From UBA4717 sp045580165 (GTDB taxonomy: Bacteria; Bacillota; Clostridia; Oscillospirales; CAG-272): 64,000 nt of DNA. How positions within the stretch are numbered: the first letter of the stretch is position 1; every line of letters starts with the position of its first letter. The DNA lies in assembly GCA_045580165.1 (NCBI GenBank), contig JAZNNG010000081.1, forward strand, positions 46,759 through 110,758, written 5' to 3'. This document shows positions 17,255 through 25,429 of this stretch, one piece after another. The notes under the pieces were generated by a model. The model had not been told where the DNA came from. It did not search any database and saw nothing but the letters and a program-made list of their open reading frames with translations. Made by a program: the position numbers and the translations under genes.

Positions 17255-18076
17255 ATGGCGGCCATAAAGCGTTCATTCTATATCGTGCTGGCAGTACTCG
17301 CGATCTTGCTTACAGTTCCCTTCATTACCTCGTTTGAATTCTACGGAAGCAATATGGCAAGCGTTACAAAATCAACCGAGCTTGCCGCAGAGATCCTGCT
17401 TACAAGGTCACAGACTCCCGACATAAAGGCAGCAGACAGCTTTGGAAACGTTCACGCTCTGTCACAAACGAGTCACTCGGGCTCGTCAAGCTCAGACGTT
17501 ATGGCTCCCGAGGAGGCTCTCGGCGACGTTCCGTACAGCACGACCTTCAATATTGCGGTTAACTACACTAACCCCGTAGAGATAACGGAAGCGGAAAAAA
17601 TTATGATCGCGGCAACCGTTCAGCTTGAGGTTGTCGGTAAATACTCCAAGATCTATCAGTTTGAAAATCCCGACCTCAAGTACTACGAAATGCTCGCAGT
17701 TGCACAGATCATCAGAAACCGTATGGGTAATCCCTATTTCCCCTCGACTCCCGCAGAGATAATTCACCACAAGATGTATAAGGACGGAGCGCTTCTCTAT
17801 CAGTTCGCAACCTCTCCGGAGGTTTCAAGCACCACTCCCTCCGAAGCGGCTCTTGCTGCGGTAGAGGAGGTATTCACCGAAGGTGCTTCGGTTCTCCCCG
17901 ACGATTACGTTTATTTCTGCGCCACATGGCGTGAAAGCGGATTTGAAATGAACAACTCCCCCGTACTCAAGTTTGTAGGAACTGCCGACGACTACGACAA
18001 GATAGTTGCAGATGCCACTACCTTCTACGCGGGCGTTACGATGAAGGACAACATCGCTCATAATTACGTTTATTAA
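17255..18076 (+). CDS. exported SleB-like cell-wall hydrolase
   Basis: The 273-residue protein starts with a signal anchor (IVLAVLAILLTVPFITSF). A serine-rich linker is followed by a Hydrolase_2/SleB-type domain (about 120-270): MIAATVQLEVVGKY with the family glutamate, MLAVAQIIRNRMGNPYFPSTPAEII and LYQFATSPEV. Relatives are spore-cortex or wall hydrolases. The ATG at 17255 was chosen over an upstream TTG at 17222 because AAAGGAAA sits just before it. The left arm of a long inverted repeat begins at its stop codon. Confidence 0.78.
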   Translation: MAAIKRSFYIVLAVLAILLTVPFITSFEFYGSNMASVTKSTELAAEILLTRSQTPDIKAADSFGNVHALSQTSHSGSSSSDVMAPEEALGDVPYSTTFNIAVNYTNPVEITEAEKIMIAATVQLEVVGKYSKIYQFENPDLKYYEMLAVAQIIRNRMGNPYFPSTPAEIIHHKMYKDGALLYQFATSPEVSSTTPSEAALAAVEEVFTEGASVLPDDYVYFCATWRESGFEMNNSPVLKFVGTADDYDKIVADATTFYAGVTMKDNIAHNYVY

Positions 18077-18121
18077 ACAAAAACGCGAAAGCAAAAGCTT
18101 CGGATTCTTAAGGACAGTTTT
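18075..18121 (+). repeat. left arm of a 47-bp imperfect inverted repeat
   Basis: This arm is complementary to 19304-19350 at about 40 of 47 positions, including a perfect 18-bp outer block (AAACAAAAACGCGAAAGC). The pair brackets about 1.2 kb holding a MITE-like repeat and the regulator-methyltransferase gene. The whole gene-free stretch 18077-18442 contains this arm, the MITE-like repeat and the methyltransferase promoter. Confidence 0.8.
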
Positions 18122-18160
18122 TACAATAACGTAACAGAAAGACAAACGGTTACAGCCAGA

Positions 18161-18284
18161 GGCTCCCTTGTATAAAGGGAGCTGTCAGCGAAGCTGACTG
18201 AGGGATTGTTTTTGAACAAATTTTAACATTTACAATCCCTCCGTCACGGCTACGCCGTGCCACCTCCCTTTACACAAGGGAGGC
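18161..18284. mobile_element. MITE-like palindromic repeat, 124 bp
   Basis: Imperfect terminal inverted repeats of about 50 bp (GGCTCCCTTG...GAGGGATTGT and its complement) surround an AT-rich centre. Each arm holds its own smaller hairpin (GTCAGC-GAA-GCTGAC and CACGGC-TAC-GCCGTG). There is no coding capacity. I recall this type of non-coding repeat from gut Firmicutes genomes; only one copy is present in the window. Confidence 0.7.
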
Positions 18285-18384
18285 TTTTTTATCCGCGAGT
18301 GCGCACTTACTCACCACTAATTGTAGTGATGCAAAGGTTTCAACTGTCAGTAGAAAGAGCTTGTAATGTTCAACAAGTGCGTTA

Positions 18385-18413
18385 TTGACCATGATCTTCT
18401 GGTGTGGTATAAT
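18385..18413 (+). promoter_or_regulatory. promoter of the regulator-methyltransferase gene
   Basis: TTGACC (18385-18390) and TATAAT (18408-18413) are 17 bp apart, followed by an AAAGGGGG ribosome site. Confidence 0.78.
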
Positions 18414-18442
18414 ATAATTGCTTCTTAAAGGGGGATATGCTT

Positions 18443-19258
18443 ATGAATATCGGTAAAATAATAACTGACAGGCGCAAATCACTTGCATTGACTCAACAAG
18501 CGTTGCCGGAAAAGCTTAATATTTCTTTTCAAGCCGTTTCAAAATGGGAAAATGGTACTTCTTATCCCGATGTTACGATTCTCCCCCTACTTGCTGCTAC
18601 TCTTAAGGTTTCTATAGACTCTTTGCTTGGATACTCTTTGCAATCGCTAACCGAATATGACAAACGATATAATATGGAGGGCTATTATTGGGGCTTGTCA
18701 CCCAACCATCTTTGTTATGAGATTATGCGTCTCAAACCTCCGATCAGACCGTATAAAGTGCTTGACATAGGGTGCGGTGAAGGTAAGGATGCTGTTTTCC
18801 TCGCAAGAAATGGATACAATGTAACTGCTTTTGATATTTCGGAACAAGGCTTATCAAAGGCACGTGAGCTTGCCGATCACTGTGGTGTTAAAATAGAATT
18901 TTTCAAAGCAGATATCCGTAATTTTAGGCTTGGAGCGGATTTTGACATAATTTTTTCGAGCGGAGTATTTCATTATATACCGCAAGAACAACGCAAAAGT
19001 GTCATTGACAGTTTGAAGATACACACCGCGGCAAACGGAATAAACGCCATAAATGTTTTTGTTAGAAAACCTTTCATTCCATTACCACCCGATATCGAAG
19101 AAAGCGAAATGACCGCAGGAGATTGGAAATCAGGAGAGCTATTGACGTACTATTACGATTGGTTGTTCAGAAAGAATGAAGAAAGAATTTTTGATTGTAA
19201 TAGCAGTGGTGTTCCTCATAAGCATTGTATGGATGTAATAATTGCAGAAAAGATTTAA
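18443..19258 (+). CDS. XRE-type HTH protein fused to a SAM-dependent methyltransferase
   Basis: The 271-residue protein has an N-terminal Cro/CI helix-turn-helix (about 1-65: LTQQALPEKLNISFQAVSKW, DVTILPLLAATLKVSIDSLLGY) and a class I methyltransferase domain (about 90-210) with the SAM motif VLDIGCGEGKDAVFLARNGY, most like the TehB branch. ATG 18443 is preferred because AAAGGGGG lies 8 nt upstream; ATG 18437 would leave 2 nt. The gene is AT-richer than its neighbours and uses TTG and CAA codons freely, which suggests acquisition from elsewhere. The target may be a small molecule such as tellurite, or unknown. Confidence 0.82.
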   Translation: MNIGKIITDRRKSLALTQQALPEKLNISFQAVSKWENGTSYPDVTILPLLAATLKVSIDSLLGYSLQSLTEYDKRYNMEGYYWGLSPNHLCYEIMRLKPPIRPYKVLDIGCGEGKDAVFLARNGYNVTAFDISEQGLSKARELADHCGVKIEFFKADIRNFRLGADFDIIFSSGVFHYIPQEQRKSVIDSLKIHTAANGINAINVFVRKPFIPLPPDIEESEMTAGDWKSGELLTYYYDWLFRKNEERIFDCNSSGVPHKHCMDVIIAEKI

Positions 19259-19263
19259 TACAA

Positions 19264-19300
19264 AAGCCTCGGCAAGAAAATCTTGCCGAGGCTTAATTTT
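19264..19300 (+). terminator. intrinsic terminator of the methyltransferase gene
   Basis: A 13-bp perfect stem (19264-19276 with 19282-19294) with a 5-nt loop is followed by AATTTT. Confidence 0.85.
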
Positions 19301-19303
19301 AAT

Positions 19304-19350
19304 AAAACTGTCCTTTAGCACCCGAGGCTAAAGCTTTCGCGTTTTTGTTT
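19304..19350 (-). repeat. right arm of the 47-bp imperfect inverted repeat
   Basis: This is the reverse-complement partner of 18075-18121. This arm also folds on itself (CTTTAGC...GCTAAAG) and ends in a T-rich run, so it may double as a terminator. Confidence 0.8.
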
Positions 19351-19415
19351 TGTAACCTATCTTAGCAAGTTGAATATACTGTTATCAGATAAAATTTTGC
19401 ATAAAGGAGATTTTT

Positions 19416-19910
19416 ATGTCCGATAACAGTTTAAGCTGTATGCTGAATATCCCTTATCCAAAGATCACGGAGTCAAATCTTAACCGCTACGATACGCAGA
19501 TGATACTGAGGCTTTACGCCGAAAAGCTTGTTAGCATTCACGACTACATATATTATAATTTGCTTTTTTCCGAATTAAATCCCGAGCTTGCCGATATTTT
19601 AGAGTGCATTTCGATTGCCGAAATGAAGCATTTCAAGCTATACGCCAAGCTTTTACTTCTTTCGGGTATACACCCCGGTTACAAGGCTCTGCTTCCCTAC
19701 CTCAGAAAAGAGGGACGCGGTATGTCAAGCACGAACATCGACAATGCGCTTGAAAGGCTTCACGGTGCCGAACAGCTTTCGGCAAGTAACACGAGGTTAG
19801 TTTTGTCTCAGGCAAACGATACGTCTGCGGTGCGCGTACTCAAGCGTATAGTCGAGGACGAGGACCACCATGTGAAGATACTTTCAGCACTAAGAAAAAA
19901 ATATAAGTAA
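19416..19910 (+). CDS. ferritin-like-domain protein
   Basis: The 164-residue protein is mostly helical. LAILRLYAEKL-like and YNLLFSELNPELADIL helices are followed by ISIAEMKHFKLYAKLL and a C-terminal RIVEDEDHHVKILSAL. The E-x-x-H pairs in the second and fourth helices resemble the di-iron ligands of the rubrerythrin/ferritin-like superfamily, although the first-helix glutamate is not obvious. A role in oxygen or iron handling is possible; no exact family is recognised. An AAGGAG site precedes the ATG. Confidence 0.65.
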   Translation: MSDNSLSCMLNIPYPKITESNLNRYDTQMILRLYAEKLVSIHDYIYYNLLFSELNPELADILECISIAEMKHFKLYAKLLLLSGIHPGYKALLPYLRKEGRGMSSTNIDNALERLHGAEQLSASNTRLVLSQANDTSAVRVLKRIVEDEDHHVKILSALRKKYK

Positions 19911-19942
19911 AAAAGAGACGGTCAACGACCGTCTCTTTTGGT
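19911..19942. terminator. bidirectional intrinsic terminator
   Basis: A 13-bp perfect stem (19911-19923 with 19927-19939), flanked by an A-run and a T-run, separates the ferritin-like gene from the convergent lct operon. Confidence 0.9.
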
Positions 19943-19943
19943 T

Positions 19944-21359
19944 TTATGCTTTTCTGCCGAATATTACCTTGCCGGGGTTTAAGATGCCGTTCGGGTCGAA
20001 GGCTGTTTTAATACCCTGCATAAGCGCGAGCATTCCCTCTCCCGCAAAGTCCTCAAGGTATTCCTGCTTAGCGTGGCCGATGCCGTGCTCACCTGAAACC
20101 GCGCCCTTGAGCTCCTTTGCCTTTGCATACATCTTATCCATCGCAAGCTTGAGCTTACTCTGCCACTCTTCCTCGTCAAGCTCGTCCCTAAGAACGTAAA
20201 TGTGAAGGTTTCCGTCGCCCGCGTGACCGAAGTACTTGATTCTGATACCGATCTCGGTCTCGAGAGTCGCAACGTACTCTACCATGTCGTTGATAAGGCT
20301 TCTCGGTACTACTACGTCTACCTCGTCCATTTCGGTGGTAGAATTCTTGATAGCTTCAAGGAACGCGCCTCTTGCCTTCCATACGGCGTCGTTTCTCTCC
20401 TCTGTATCAAGTATGAATACGTCGGGTGCGCCGAGTATAAGGCAAAGCTCTGCGACGTCACGATAGTCCTTTTCAATCTCTTCCTTTGAGTTGCCGTCAA
20501 ACTTAAGAAGCAGGTATGCGTCATACGTTCTGTCGGGGAACTTACATCCAAGATAGCTTTCCGCATCGAGAATTACCTGTCTTTGCATAAACTCAATGGC
20601 TGTGGGTATTGCCTTTGACTTGATTATCTCGGGAACGGCGTCGATTGCCGCTTTAAGCGATTTGAACGGCACGAGAAGGCTTACGTTCTTTTTGGGAAGC
20701 GGCAAAAGCTTCATTGTTGCTTTCGTTACAATTCCGAGCGTACCCTCTGAGCCTACGATAAGATCCTTTATCGAGTATCCCGAGCTGTTTTTAACTATTT
20801 TACCGCCGAGGTTCATAATTTCACCGCTTGGCAAGACCACTTCGAGCGCTCTGACGTAATCTCTCGTTACGCCGTACTTTACCGCACGCATACCGCCTGC
20901 GTTCGTGCTGATGTTACCGCCGATAGTCGCTGTTTTTTCACCGGGGTCGGGGGGATAGAAGAAGCCGTGCTCCTCTGTGAATGCCGCGAGCTCCATAAGA
21001 AGCACGCCCGGCTCAACCGTTACCGTGAGGTTTTCCTCGTCAAGCTCGAGTATCTTGTTCATTCCCGAAAGGTCTATAACAATTCCGTTATGTGTGGGTA
21101 CTGCCGCGCCCACGAGTCCCGTTCCTGCGCCGCGAGGAGTTACGCATATACCGTTTTCGTTTGCGTAGCGCATTACCTTCGATACGTCCTCAGCGCTCTT
21201 TGCCTTGACTACGATATCGGGCATCACGCTTACTGCCGAAAGCTCGTCGCGTCCGTAGTCAGAGCCTATGGACTCACCAAAGAGTACTCTCTCCTTGTCA
21301 CCGATAAGCGAAAGTATATTGTTGAAGTCGTCAATTTTAGCCTGTCTTATTGCCGCCAT
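19944..21359 (-). CDS. lctD: FAD-linked lactate dehydrogenase subunit, LctD/GlcD type
   Basis: The 471-residue protein has an FAD-binding type 4 domain (about 45-220; PRGAGTGLVGAAVP, PDPGEKTATIGGNISTNAGG, VGSEGTLGIVTKA) and a C-terminal FAD-oxidase domain (FGHAGDGNLHIYVL, GEHGIGHAKQEYL). This is the glycolate-oxidase/D-lactate-dehydrogenase family. It follows EtfB and EtfA genes in the order known for the electron-confurcating lactate dehydrogenase LctBCD, in which lactate oxidation by NAD+ is driven by reduced ferredoxin. The start overlaps the etfA stop by one base. 2-Hydroxyglutarate or glycolate is an alternative substrate. Confidence 0.87.
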   Translation of the reverse strand: MAAIRQAKIDDFNNILSLIGDKERVLFGESIGSDYGRDELSAVSVMPDIVVKAKSAEDVSKVMRYANENGICVTPRGAGTGLVGAAVPTHNGIVIDLSGMNKILELDEENLTVTVEPGVLLMELAAFTEEHGFFYPPDPGEKTATIGGNISTNAGGMRAVKYGVTRDYVRALEVVLPSGEIMNLGGKIVKNSSGYSIKDLIVGSEGTLGIVTKATMKLLPLPKKNVSLLVPFKSLKAAIDAVPEIIKSKAIPTAIEFMQRQVILDAESYLGCKFPDRTYDAYLLLKFDGNSKEEIEKDYRDVAELCLILGAPDVFILDTEERNDAVWKARGAFLEAIKNSTTEMDEVDVVVPRSLINDMVEYVATLETEIGIRIKYFGHAGDGNLHIYVLRDELDEEEWQSKLKLAMDKMYAKAKELKGAVSGEHGIGHAKQEYLEDFAGEGMLALMQGIKTAFDPNGILNPGKVIFGRKA

Positions 21360-22549
21360 TACATTGTACCTCCGTTTTCGATCTTTTCTATAAGTGAGGG
21401 GATTATTTCATTCACGTCACCAACAAGTCCGTAGTGAGCCACGTTGAATATTGATGCGTTCTTATCCGTGTTAATTGCTACGATAGTGTCAGCTCCCTTC
21501 ATACCCGCGGTGAACTGTACCGCGCCCGAAACTCCGCAAGTGATTATGAGCTTGGGGCGAACGGTTCTTCCGCTGAGTCCTATCTGTCTGTTTGCAGGCA
21601 ATATACCACTTTCAACAAGCGGTCTTGTGCAGGCATAAGTGCCGCCGAGGGCATCCGCGAGCTTTTTCACAAGCTCAATGCCGGCAGGGCTTGATGCGCC
21701 GCGTCCTGCAACAACTATGATCTCTGCCGACTCTATGCTCTCTACCTTCGGCTTCTTTTCAACCGAGATTATCTTGGTTCCCGAGGCGAGCTTATCAGCG
21801 CTTATATCGCAAACAGTAAGCTTGCCGAAGGAATTGTCAAGGCGCTTTGCCGAATCCATCACCTTATATCTTACAGTTGCAAGCTGAGGACGGTTGTTGG
21901 GCGTGCATATCTGCGCCATAATGTTACCGCCGAAAGCGGGGCGGATCTGGACGAGATCTGTGTTCTCCTCCATATCAAGTATGGTACAGTCTGCCGTAAG
22001 TCCCGTACGGAAGCGCGCCGCAACGCGGGGCGCAAGCTGACGTCCGACCGTGGTAGCGCCGACAAGTATTGCCGTCGGCTTAATATTATTTATAAAGTCC
22101 TCGAATACCGAGGTATAAGGCTCTATTCTGAAGCTTTCAAGCTCTTCTCTGTCATAGACGAATATCTCGTCCGCGGGATAGTACAAAAGCTCGTTCGCTC
22201 TGTCCTTTATTCCGCTTCCTATCATAAGGCAATATACCTTATGGCCTATTTTATCTGCAAGCTCTCTTGCCTTTCCGATAAGCTCGTAGGTGACCGGGTG
22301 TATCTCACCCTCAACGTGCTCAACGTATACGCACACGCCGTTCCAGAGTGATTTGTCGACCGACTTTACCTCCTCCTCGACGTATTCGATCTCGCCGTTA
22401 GCGCATTTCTTGACGCAAAGCTTACACATTTTACAAGCCGCGTTTATCGAAATCTTATTATCGGATACCTCTATCGCGCCGAAGGGACACACCTTTATAA
22501 ACGCCTCGGCATCCTTTACCTTTTCGTTATGTACGACAAGTCTTCCCAT
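21359..22549 (-). CDS. lctC: electron transfer flavoprotein alpha subunit with N-terminal ferredoxin domain
   Basis: The 396-residue protein starts with a ferredoxin-like segment (about 10-55). The cysteines of KVCPFGAI and CKMCKLC can hold one [4Fe-4S] cluster; the first motif of a normal two-cluster ferredoxin is degraded. The EtfA part includes ILVGATTVGRQLAPRVAARF, ADCTILDM and the FAD-binding VVAGRGASSPAG...GLSGRTVRPKLIITCGVSGAVQF...AINTDKNASIF. ATG 22549 is preferred because GGGAGG precedes it and it begins 1 nt after the etfB stop; an upstream in-frame start at 22582 would overlap etfB. Single-cluster EtfA proteins are typical of lactate and caffeyl-CoA complexes. Confidence 0.9.
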   Translation of the reverse strand: MGRLVVHNEKVKDAEAFIKVCPFGAIEVSDNKISINAACKMCKLCVKKCANGEIEYVEEEVKSVDKSLWNGVCVYVEHVEGEIHPVTYELIGKARELADKIGHKVYCLMIGSGIKDRANELLYYPADEIFVYDREELESFRIEPYTSVFEDFINNIKPTAILVGATTVGRQLAPRVAARFRTGLTADCTILDMEENTDLVQIRPAFGGNIMAQICTPNNRPQLATVRYKVMDSAKRLDNSFGKLTVCDISADKLASGTKIISVEKKPKVESIESAEIIVVAGRGASSPAGIELVKKLADALGGTYACTRPLVESGILPANRQIGLSGRTVRPKLIITCGVSGAVQFTAGMKGADTIVAINTDKNASIFNVAHYGLVGDVNEIIPSLIEKIENGGTM

Positions 22550-22550
22550 A

Positions 22551-23351
22551 TTACTTCGCACCTCCCACAAACTTAAGCTCAACGAGCTTACCGTAAAGTG
22601 TTTCGGAAAGCTCTGCGGAAGTGCCCTCCCACATTACTCTCTCGCTGTTATCCTCGGGCGGGAATATTCTTCTTACCTGTGTGGGTGAGCCCGAGAGTCC
22701 GTAGGTCTTTTCATTCTTATCGTCAAAGGAATCGAGAGTGATAAAGGTGATATCTCTGTCTAAGGTCTCTTTTTTCTTAACGTAGGAAGGAAGACGGGGC
22801 TCGAAAATATCCTTTTCAACGCAGATGAGGCAGGGGAAGCTTATCTCTGCTATCTCAAAGCTTGTACCCATATCCATTCTTACCGTGAGTGACTTGTCGC
22901 CAATCTTCTGTATTTCGGAAACTCCGGCAATACAGGGAATGGACATATACTCACTTATCTCGGGACCTACCTGCGCGGTGTCACCGTCGGTGGTCTGCTT
23001 GCCGCAGATGATGATATCGAAGTTATCGGCACTTGCTATTCCCTGCGAAAGAGTTTTCGCGGTTGCAAGCACGTCGGCGCCCGCAAATCTGCGGTCTGTA
23101 AGCAAAAAGCCTTTGTCCGCACCCATGGAATATGCCTCTCTGATTATGTCGGTCGCCTTGGGCGGACCCATTGTTATAACGGTTACCTCTGCGCCGCACT
23201 CCTCCTTAAGTCTGAATGCAGTTTCAAGAGCGTAAAGGTCATACGGGTTCATTTTTGAGTCTGCGCTGTCGCGCTTTATCGTGCCGTTTACGGGATCGAC
23301 CTCGACCTTGTTTGTGTCGGGGACCTGCTTTATACATACGCAAATTTTCAC
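22551..23351 (-). CDS. lctB: electron transfer flavoprotein beta subunit
   Basis: The 266-residue EtfB shows CIKQVPDTNKVEVD, NPYDLYALETAFRLKE, VTVITMGPPKATDIIREAYSMGAD, the bifurcating-type CGKQTTDGDTAQVGPEISEY and the C-terminal VRRIFPPE loop. It supplies the FAD that splits or joins electrons between NAD and ferredoxin. It starts with GTG behind AAGGAGAGGG and is first in the lctBCD operon. Confidence 0.9.
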   Translation of the reverse strand: MKICVCIKQVPDTNKVEVDPVNGTIKRDSADSKMNPYDLYALETAFRLKEECGAEVTVITMGPPKATDIIREAYSMGADKGFLLTDRRFAGADVLATAKTLSQGIASADNFDIIICGKQTTDGDTAQVGPEISEYMSIPCIAGVSEIQKIGDKSLTVRMDMGTSFEIAEISFPCLICVEKDIFEPRLPSYVKKKETLDRDITFITLDSFDDKNEKTYGLSGSPTQVRRIFPPEDNSERVMWEGTSAELSETLYGKLVELKFVGGAK

Positions 23352-23393
23352 TGTTATTCCCTCTCCTTTAAATTTCTAAGGATTATATTAGAT

Positions 23394-23422
23394 ATTATAT
23401 CACAAGCTTTGGTGATTTTCAA
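23394..23422 (-). promoter_or_regulatory. promoter of the lctBCD operon
   Basis: On the minus strand TTGAAA (23417-23422) and TATAAT (23394-23399) are 17 bp apart. Confidence 0.78.
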
Positions 23423-23477
23423 CTATTGTTAAATAAATAACGCACTTTGTTTTGTGATATATTACAACAAGCTAAAT

Positions 23478-23509
23478 AAAAGCTTCAACCCGTGAAGTTG
23501 AAGCTTTTT
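23478..23509 (-). terminator. intrinsic terminator of the sialidase-like/aldolase fusion gene
   Basis: A 12-bp perfect stem (23478-23489 with 23497-23508) with a 7-nt loop lies just after the stop codon, with T-rich sequence downstream on the minus strand. Confidence 0.82.
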
Positions 23510-23515
23510 ATTTGA

Positions 23516-25273
23516 TCAGCCTTTAACGATATCCGTATATTCCCGCGCGAGAACGGTGATATCGTTAAAACGACCTTCGTTTATTGCTTTTTTATCAATA
23601 ATATTTGAGCCTATTCCAAAGCCGCAGGCCCCCGCTTTAAGATACTGTTCCATATTATCCGGAGATATTCCTCCCACGGCTAATATCTTGACGTGAGAAA
23701 GCGGTGCTTTGACAGCCTTTATATACTCTGCGCCGAGATTTGTCGCCGGGAAAAGCTTTACAAAGTCTGCGCCCGCGGTACTTGCATATTGAATCTCGGT
23801 AGGCGTTACCGTTCCGGGTATGCTTACAAGTCCGCAGTTATTGCTCTCTCGAATTACGTCAAGGTCCGTATTCGGAGATATGATAAAGCTTCCTCCTGCA
23901 GCCTTCGTGAGTCTTACTTGCTCGGGGGTTATTACCGTTCCCGAGCCAACGTAAAGCCTGTCTCCGAAATGCTCTGCGAGCATACGGACACTATCCGCCG
24001 TTTCCTCATCGGACACGCTTTTGTCTGCAGAATACGTCACCTCAAGCATTCTTATCCCGCCGTCATAAAGCGCCTCTGCAAGAGGGATAAGCTTGTCTTT
24101 TGCGACTCCTCTTATAATTGCTATTATTTTGTTTTCTTCTATCGCCTTGATTACAACGGTTTTGCAAGGCGTTTGAGGCGGTTTGCTTACAATTCTGACT
24201 TCAATACTGTTGTTATCTATGATATCCTGCTCCGTAAACGAGGTAAAAAGGATCTCTCTGTGGCTCGTTCTGCCTCTGTCATAAGTCATATATATATTGC
24301 CGTTTCGGTACGCCGCGTCCGGATATGAGACACCGTCACGTGAATCAATAATCCTCTTATATTTCCAGGTCTTTCCGCCGTCCTCCGAAAGACTTACACT
24401 CAAATTGCGTCTGACACTACTGTCATCATTTGTAATTAGCAAAACTCTGCCCGACTCAAGCTTTTCAACGTAAAATCGCGAATCTGCAGAAACTATACCC
24501 GAAAGCTCCGGCTCACTCCAGCTTCGTCCGTTATCAAGGGAAACAGACTCGGCAAGCTCACCGCACTTTGTCCTTGCAAGCATTCTTATACTTCCGTCGT
24601 CGAGCTGATATGCCATAGCTTCATCAAAAAGAGTATCAAGCTTTTTACCACCGTAATAATGAGTATAGCTTTTGCCTTTATCCGATGATATATAATATCC
24701 GTAATTGTTTGTCAGTTGATCATAAGCAAAGTTAAGCCAATCGCCGTTTTTCAAAAACGTGGGCTTGCATCTCAAAAATCCGTGATAGACAAACCTCGGC
24801 TCGCTGAAAACGGGTGTCTCTGCATCGGGATCTTCACATATCATTTCCCATTCGCTGTGTCTGAAATCACCAAACGTATACCCTCCGGAGTTTACAAGCG
24901 GTTGGCTCGGCATTGCCGTCAGCTTCTCACCTTTGTCAACAGTAACGTTGTTCTGTACCCACTGAACGTGAAGTGCACCGTCATGATCCGTAAAAAGCTG
25001 TATATCAAGTGAATGTACAAGGTTCTCAATACTGCTCGGTATTACGAAAACAGGGGCTGACCAAGAAATACCGTCATCATCACTGTATATCAGGAGATTA
25101 TAGTTATTCATGTCCGGCTCCTTGAGCCCTCCTGCATACCACCCTAAATAAACGCGTCCGCCTTTTGTTACCGCGATTGTAGGACACCCCTGAAACATTC
25201 GTATCTTTTCGCTGTATTTAAGGCTTGACGTATCACAAATAACGTCACACGCGCATTTTCTTGCGTTATCCAT
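23516..25273 (-). CDS. fusion of a BNR/sialidase-like propeller and a KDPG/KHG aldolase
   Basis: The protein has 585 residues and no signal peptide. Residues 1-363 form a BNR-type six-bladed propeller with four Asp boxes (SDDDGISW 64-71, SSDKGKSY near 197, SLDNGRSW near 245, SEDGGKTW near 297). Residues ~374-585 are a complete class I 2-keto-3-deoxy-6-phosphogluconate aldolase: RMLEVTYS with Glu411, VGSGTV, FIISPN, SIPGTVTPTEI, the Schiff-base Lys506 in FVKLFPA, and LAVGGISPDN. Aldolases of this family normally stand alone at 200-215 residues. A GGAGG site precedes the ATG. It is divergent from an AraC regulator, so a sugar-acid pathway is likely. Confidence 0.88.
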   Translation of the reverse strand: MDNARKCACDVICDTSSLKYSEKIRMFQGCPTIAVTKGGRVYLGWYAGGLKEPDMNNYNLLIYSDDDGISWSAPVFVIPSSIENLVHSLDIQLFTDHDGALHVQWVQNNVTVDKGEKLTAMPSQPLVNSGGYTFGDFRHSEWEMICEDPDAETPVFSEPRFVYHGFLRCKPTFLKNGDWLNFAYDQLTNNYGYYISSDKGKSYTHYYGGKKLDTLFDEAMAYQLDDGSIRMLARTKCGELAESVSLDNGRSWSEPELSGIVSADSRFYVEKLESGRVLLITNDDSSVRRNLSVSLSEDGGKTWKYKRIIDSRDGVSYPDAAYRNGNIYMTYDRGRTSHREILFTSFTEQDIIDNNSIEVRIVSKPPQTPCKTVVIKAIEENKIIAIIRGVAKDKLIPLAEALYDGGIRMLEVTYSADKSVSDEETADSVRMLAEHFGDRLYVGSGTVITPEQVRLTKAAGGSFIISPNTDLDVIRESNNCGLVSIPGTVTPTEIQYASTAGADFVKLFPATNLGAEYIKAVKAPLSHVKILAVGGISPDNMEQYLKAGACGFGIGSNIIDKKAINEGRFNDITVLAREYTDIVKG

Positions 25274-25331
25274 TGTATCCTCCGTTTGACTGTGTTATCG
25301 CAATAGCATTATTTTCACAATTTACCTAATT

Positions 25332-25360
25332 ATTATACCTTAACGTTTTATCAATATGAA
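25332..25360 (-). promoter_or_regulatory. promoter of the propeller-aldolase fusion gene
   Basis: On the minus strand TTCATA (25355-25360) and TATAAT (25332-25337) are 17 bp apart, leaving a leader of about 50 nt. Confidence 0.6.
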
Positions 25361-25381
25361 TTGCAAATTAAGTCAATAATA

Positions 25382-25410
25382 TTGATTTTTTTGCAAATAT
25401 CTGCTATTAT
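25382..25410 (+). promoter_or_regulatory. promoter of the divergent AraC regulator
   Basis: TTGATT (25382-25387) and TATTAT (25405-25410) are 17 bp apart, close to the GGAGGGG ribosome site. Confidence 0.55.
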
Positions 25411-25429
25411 TATATTGGAGGGGATGTTA

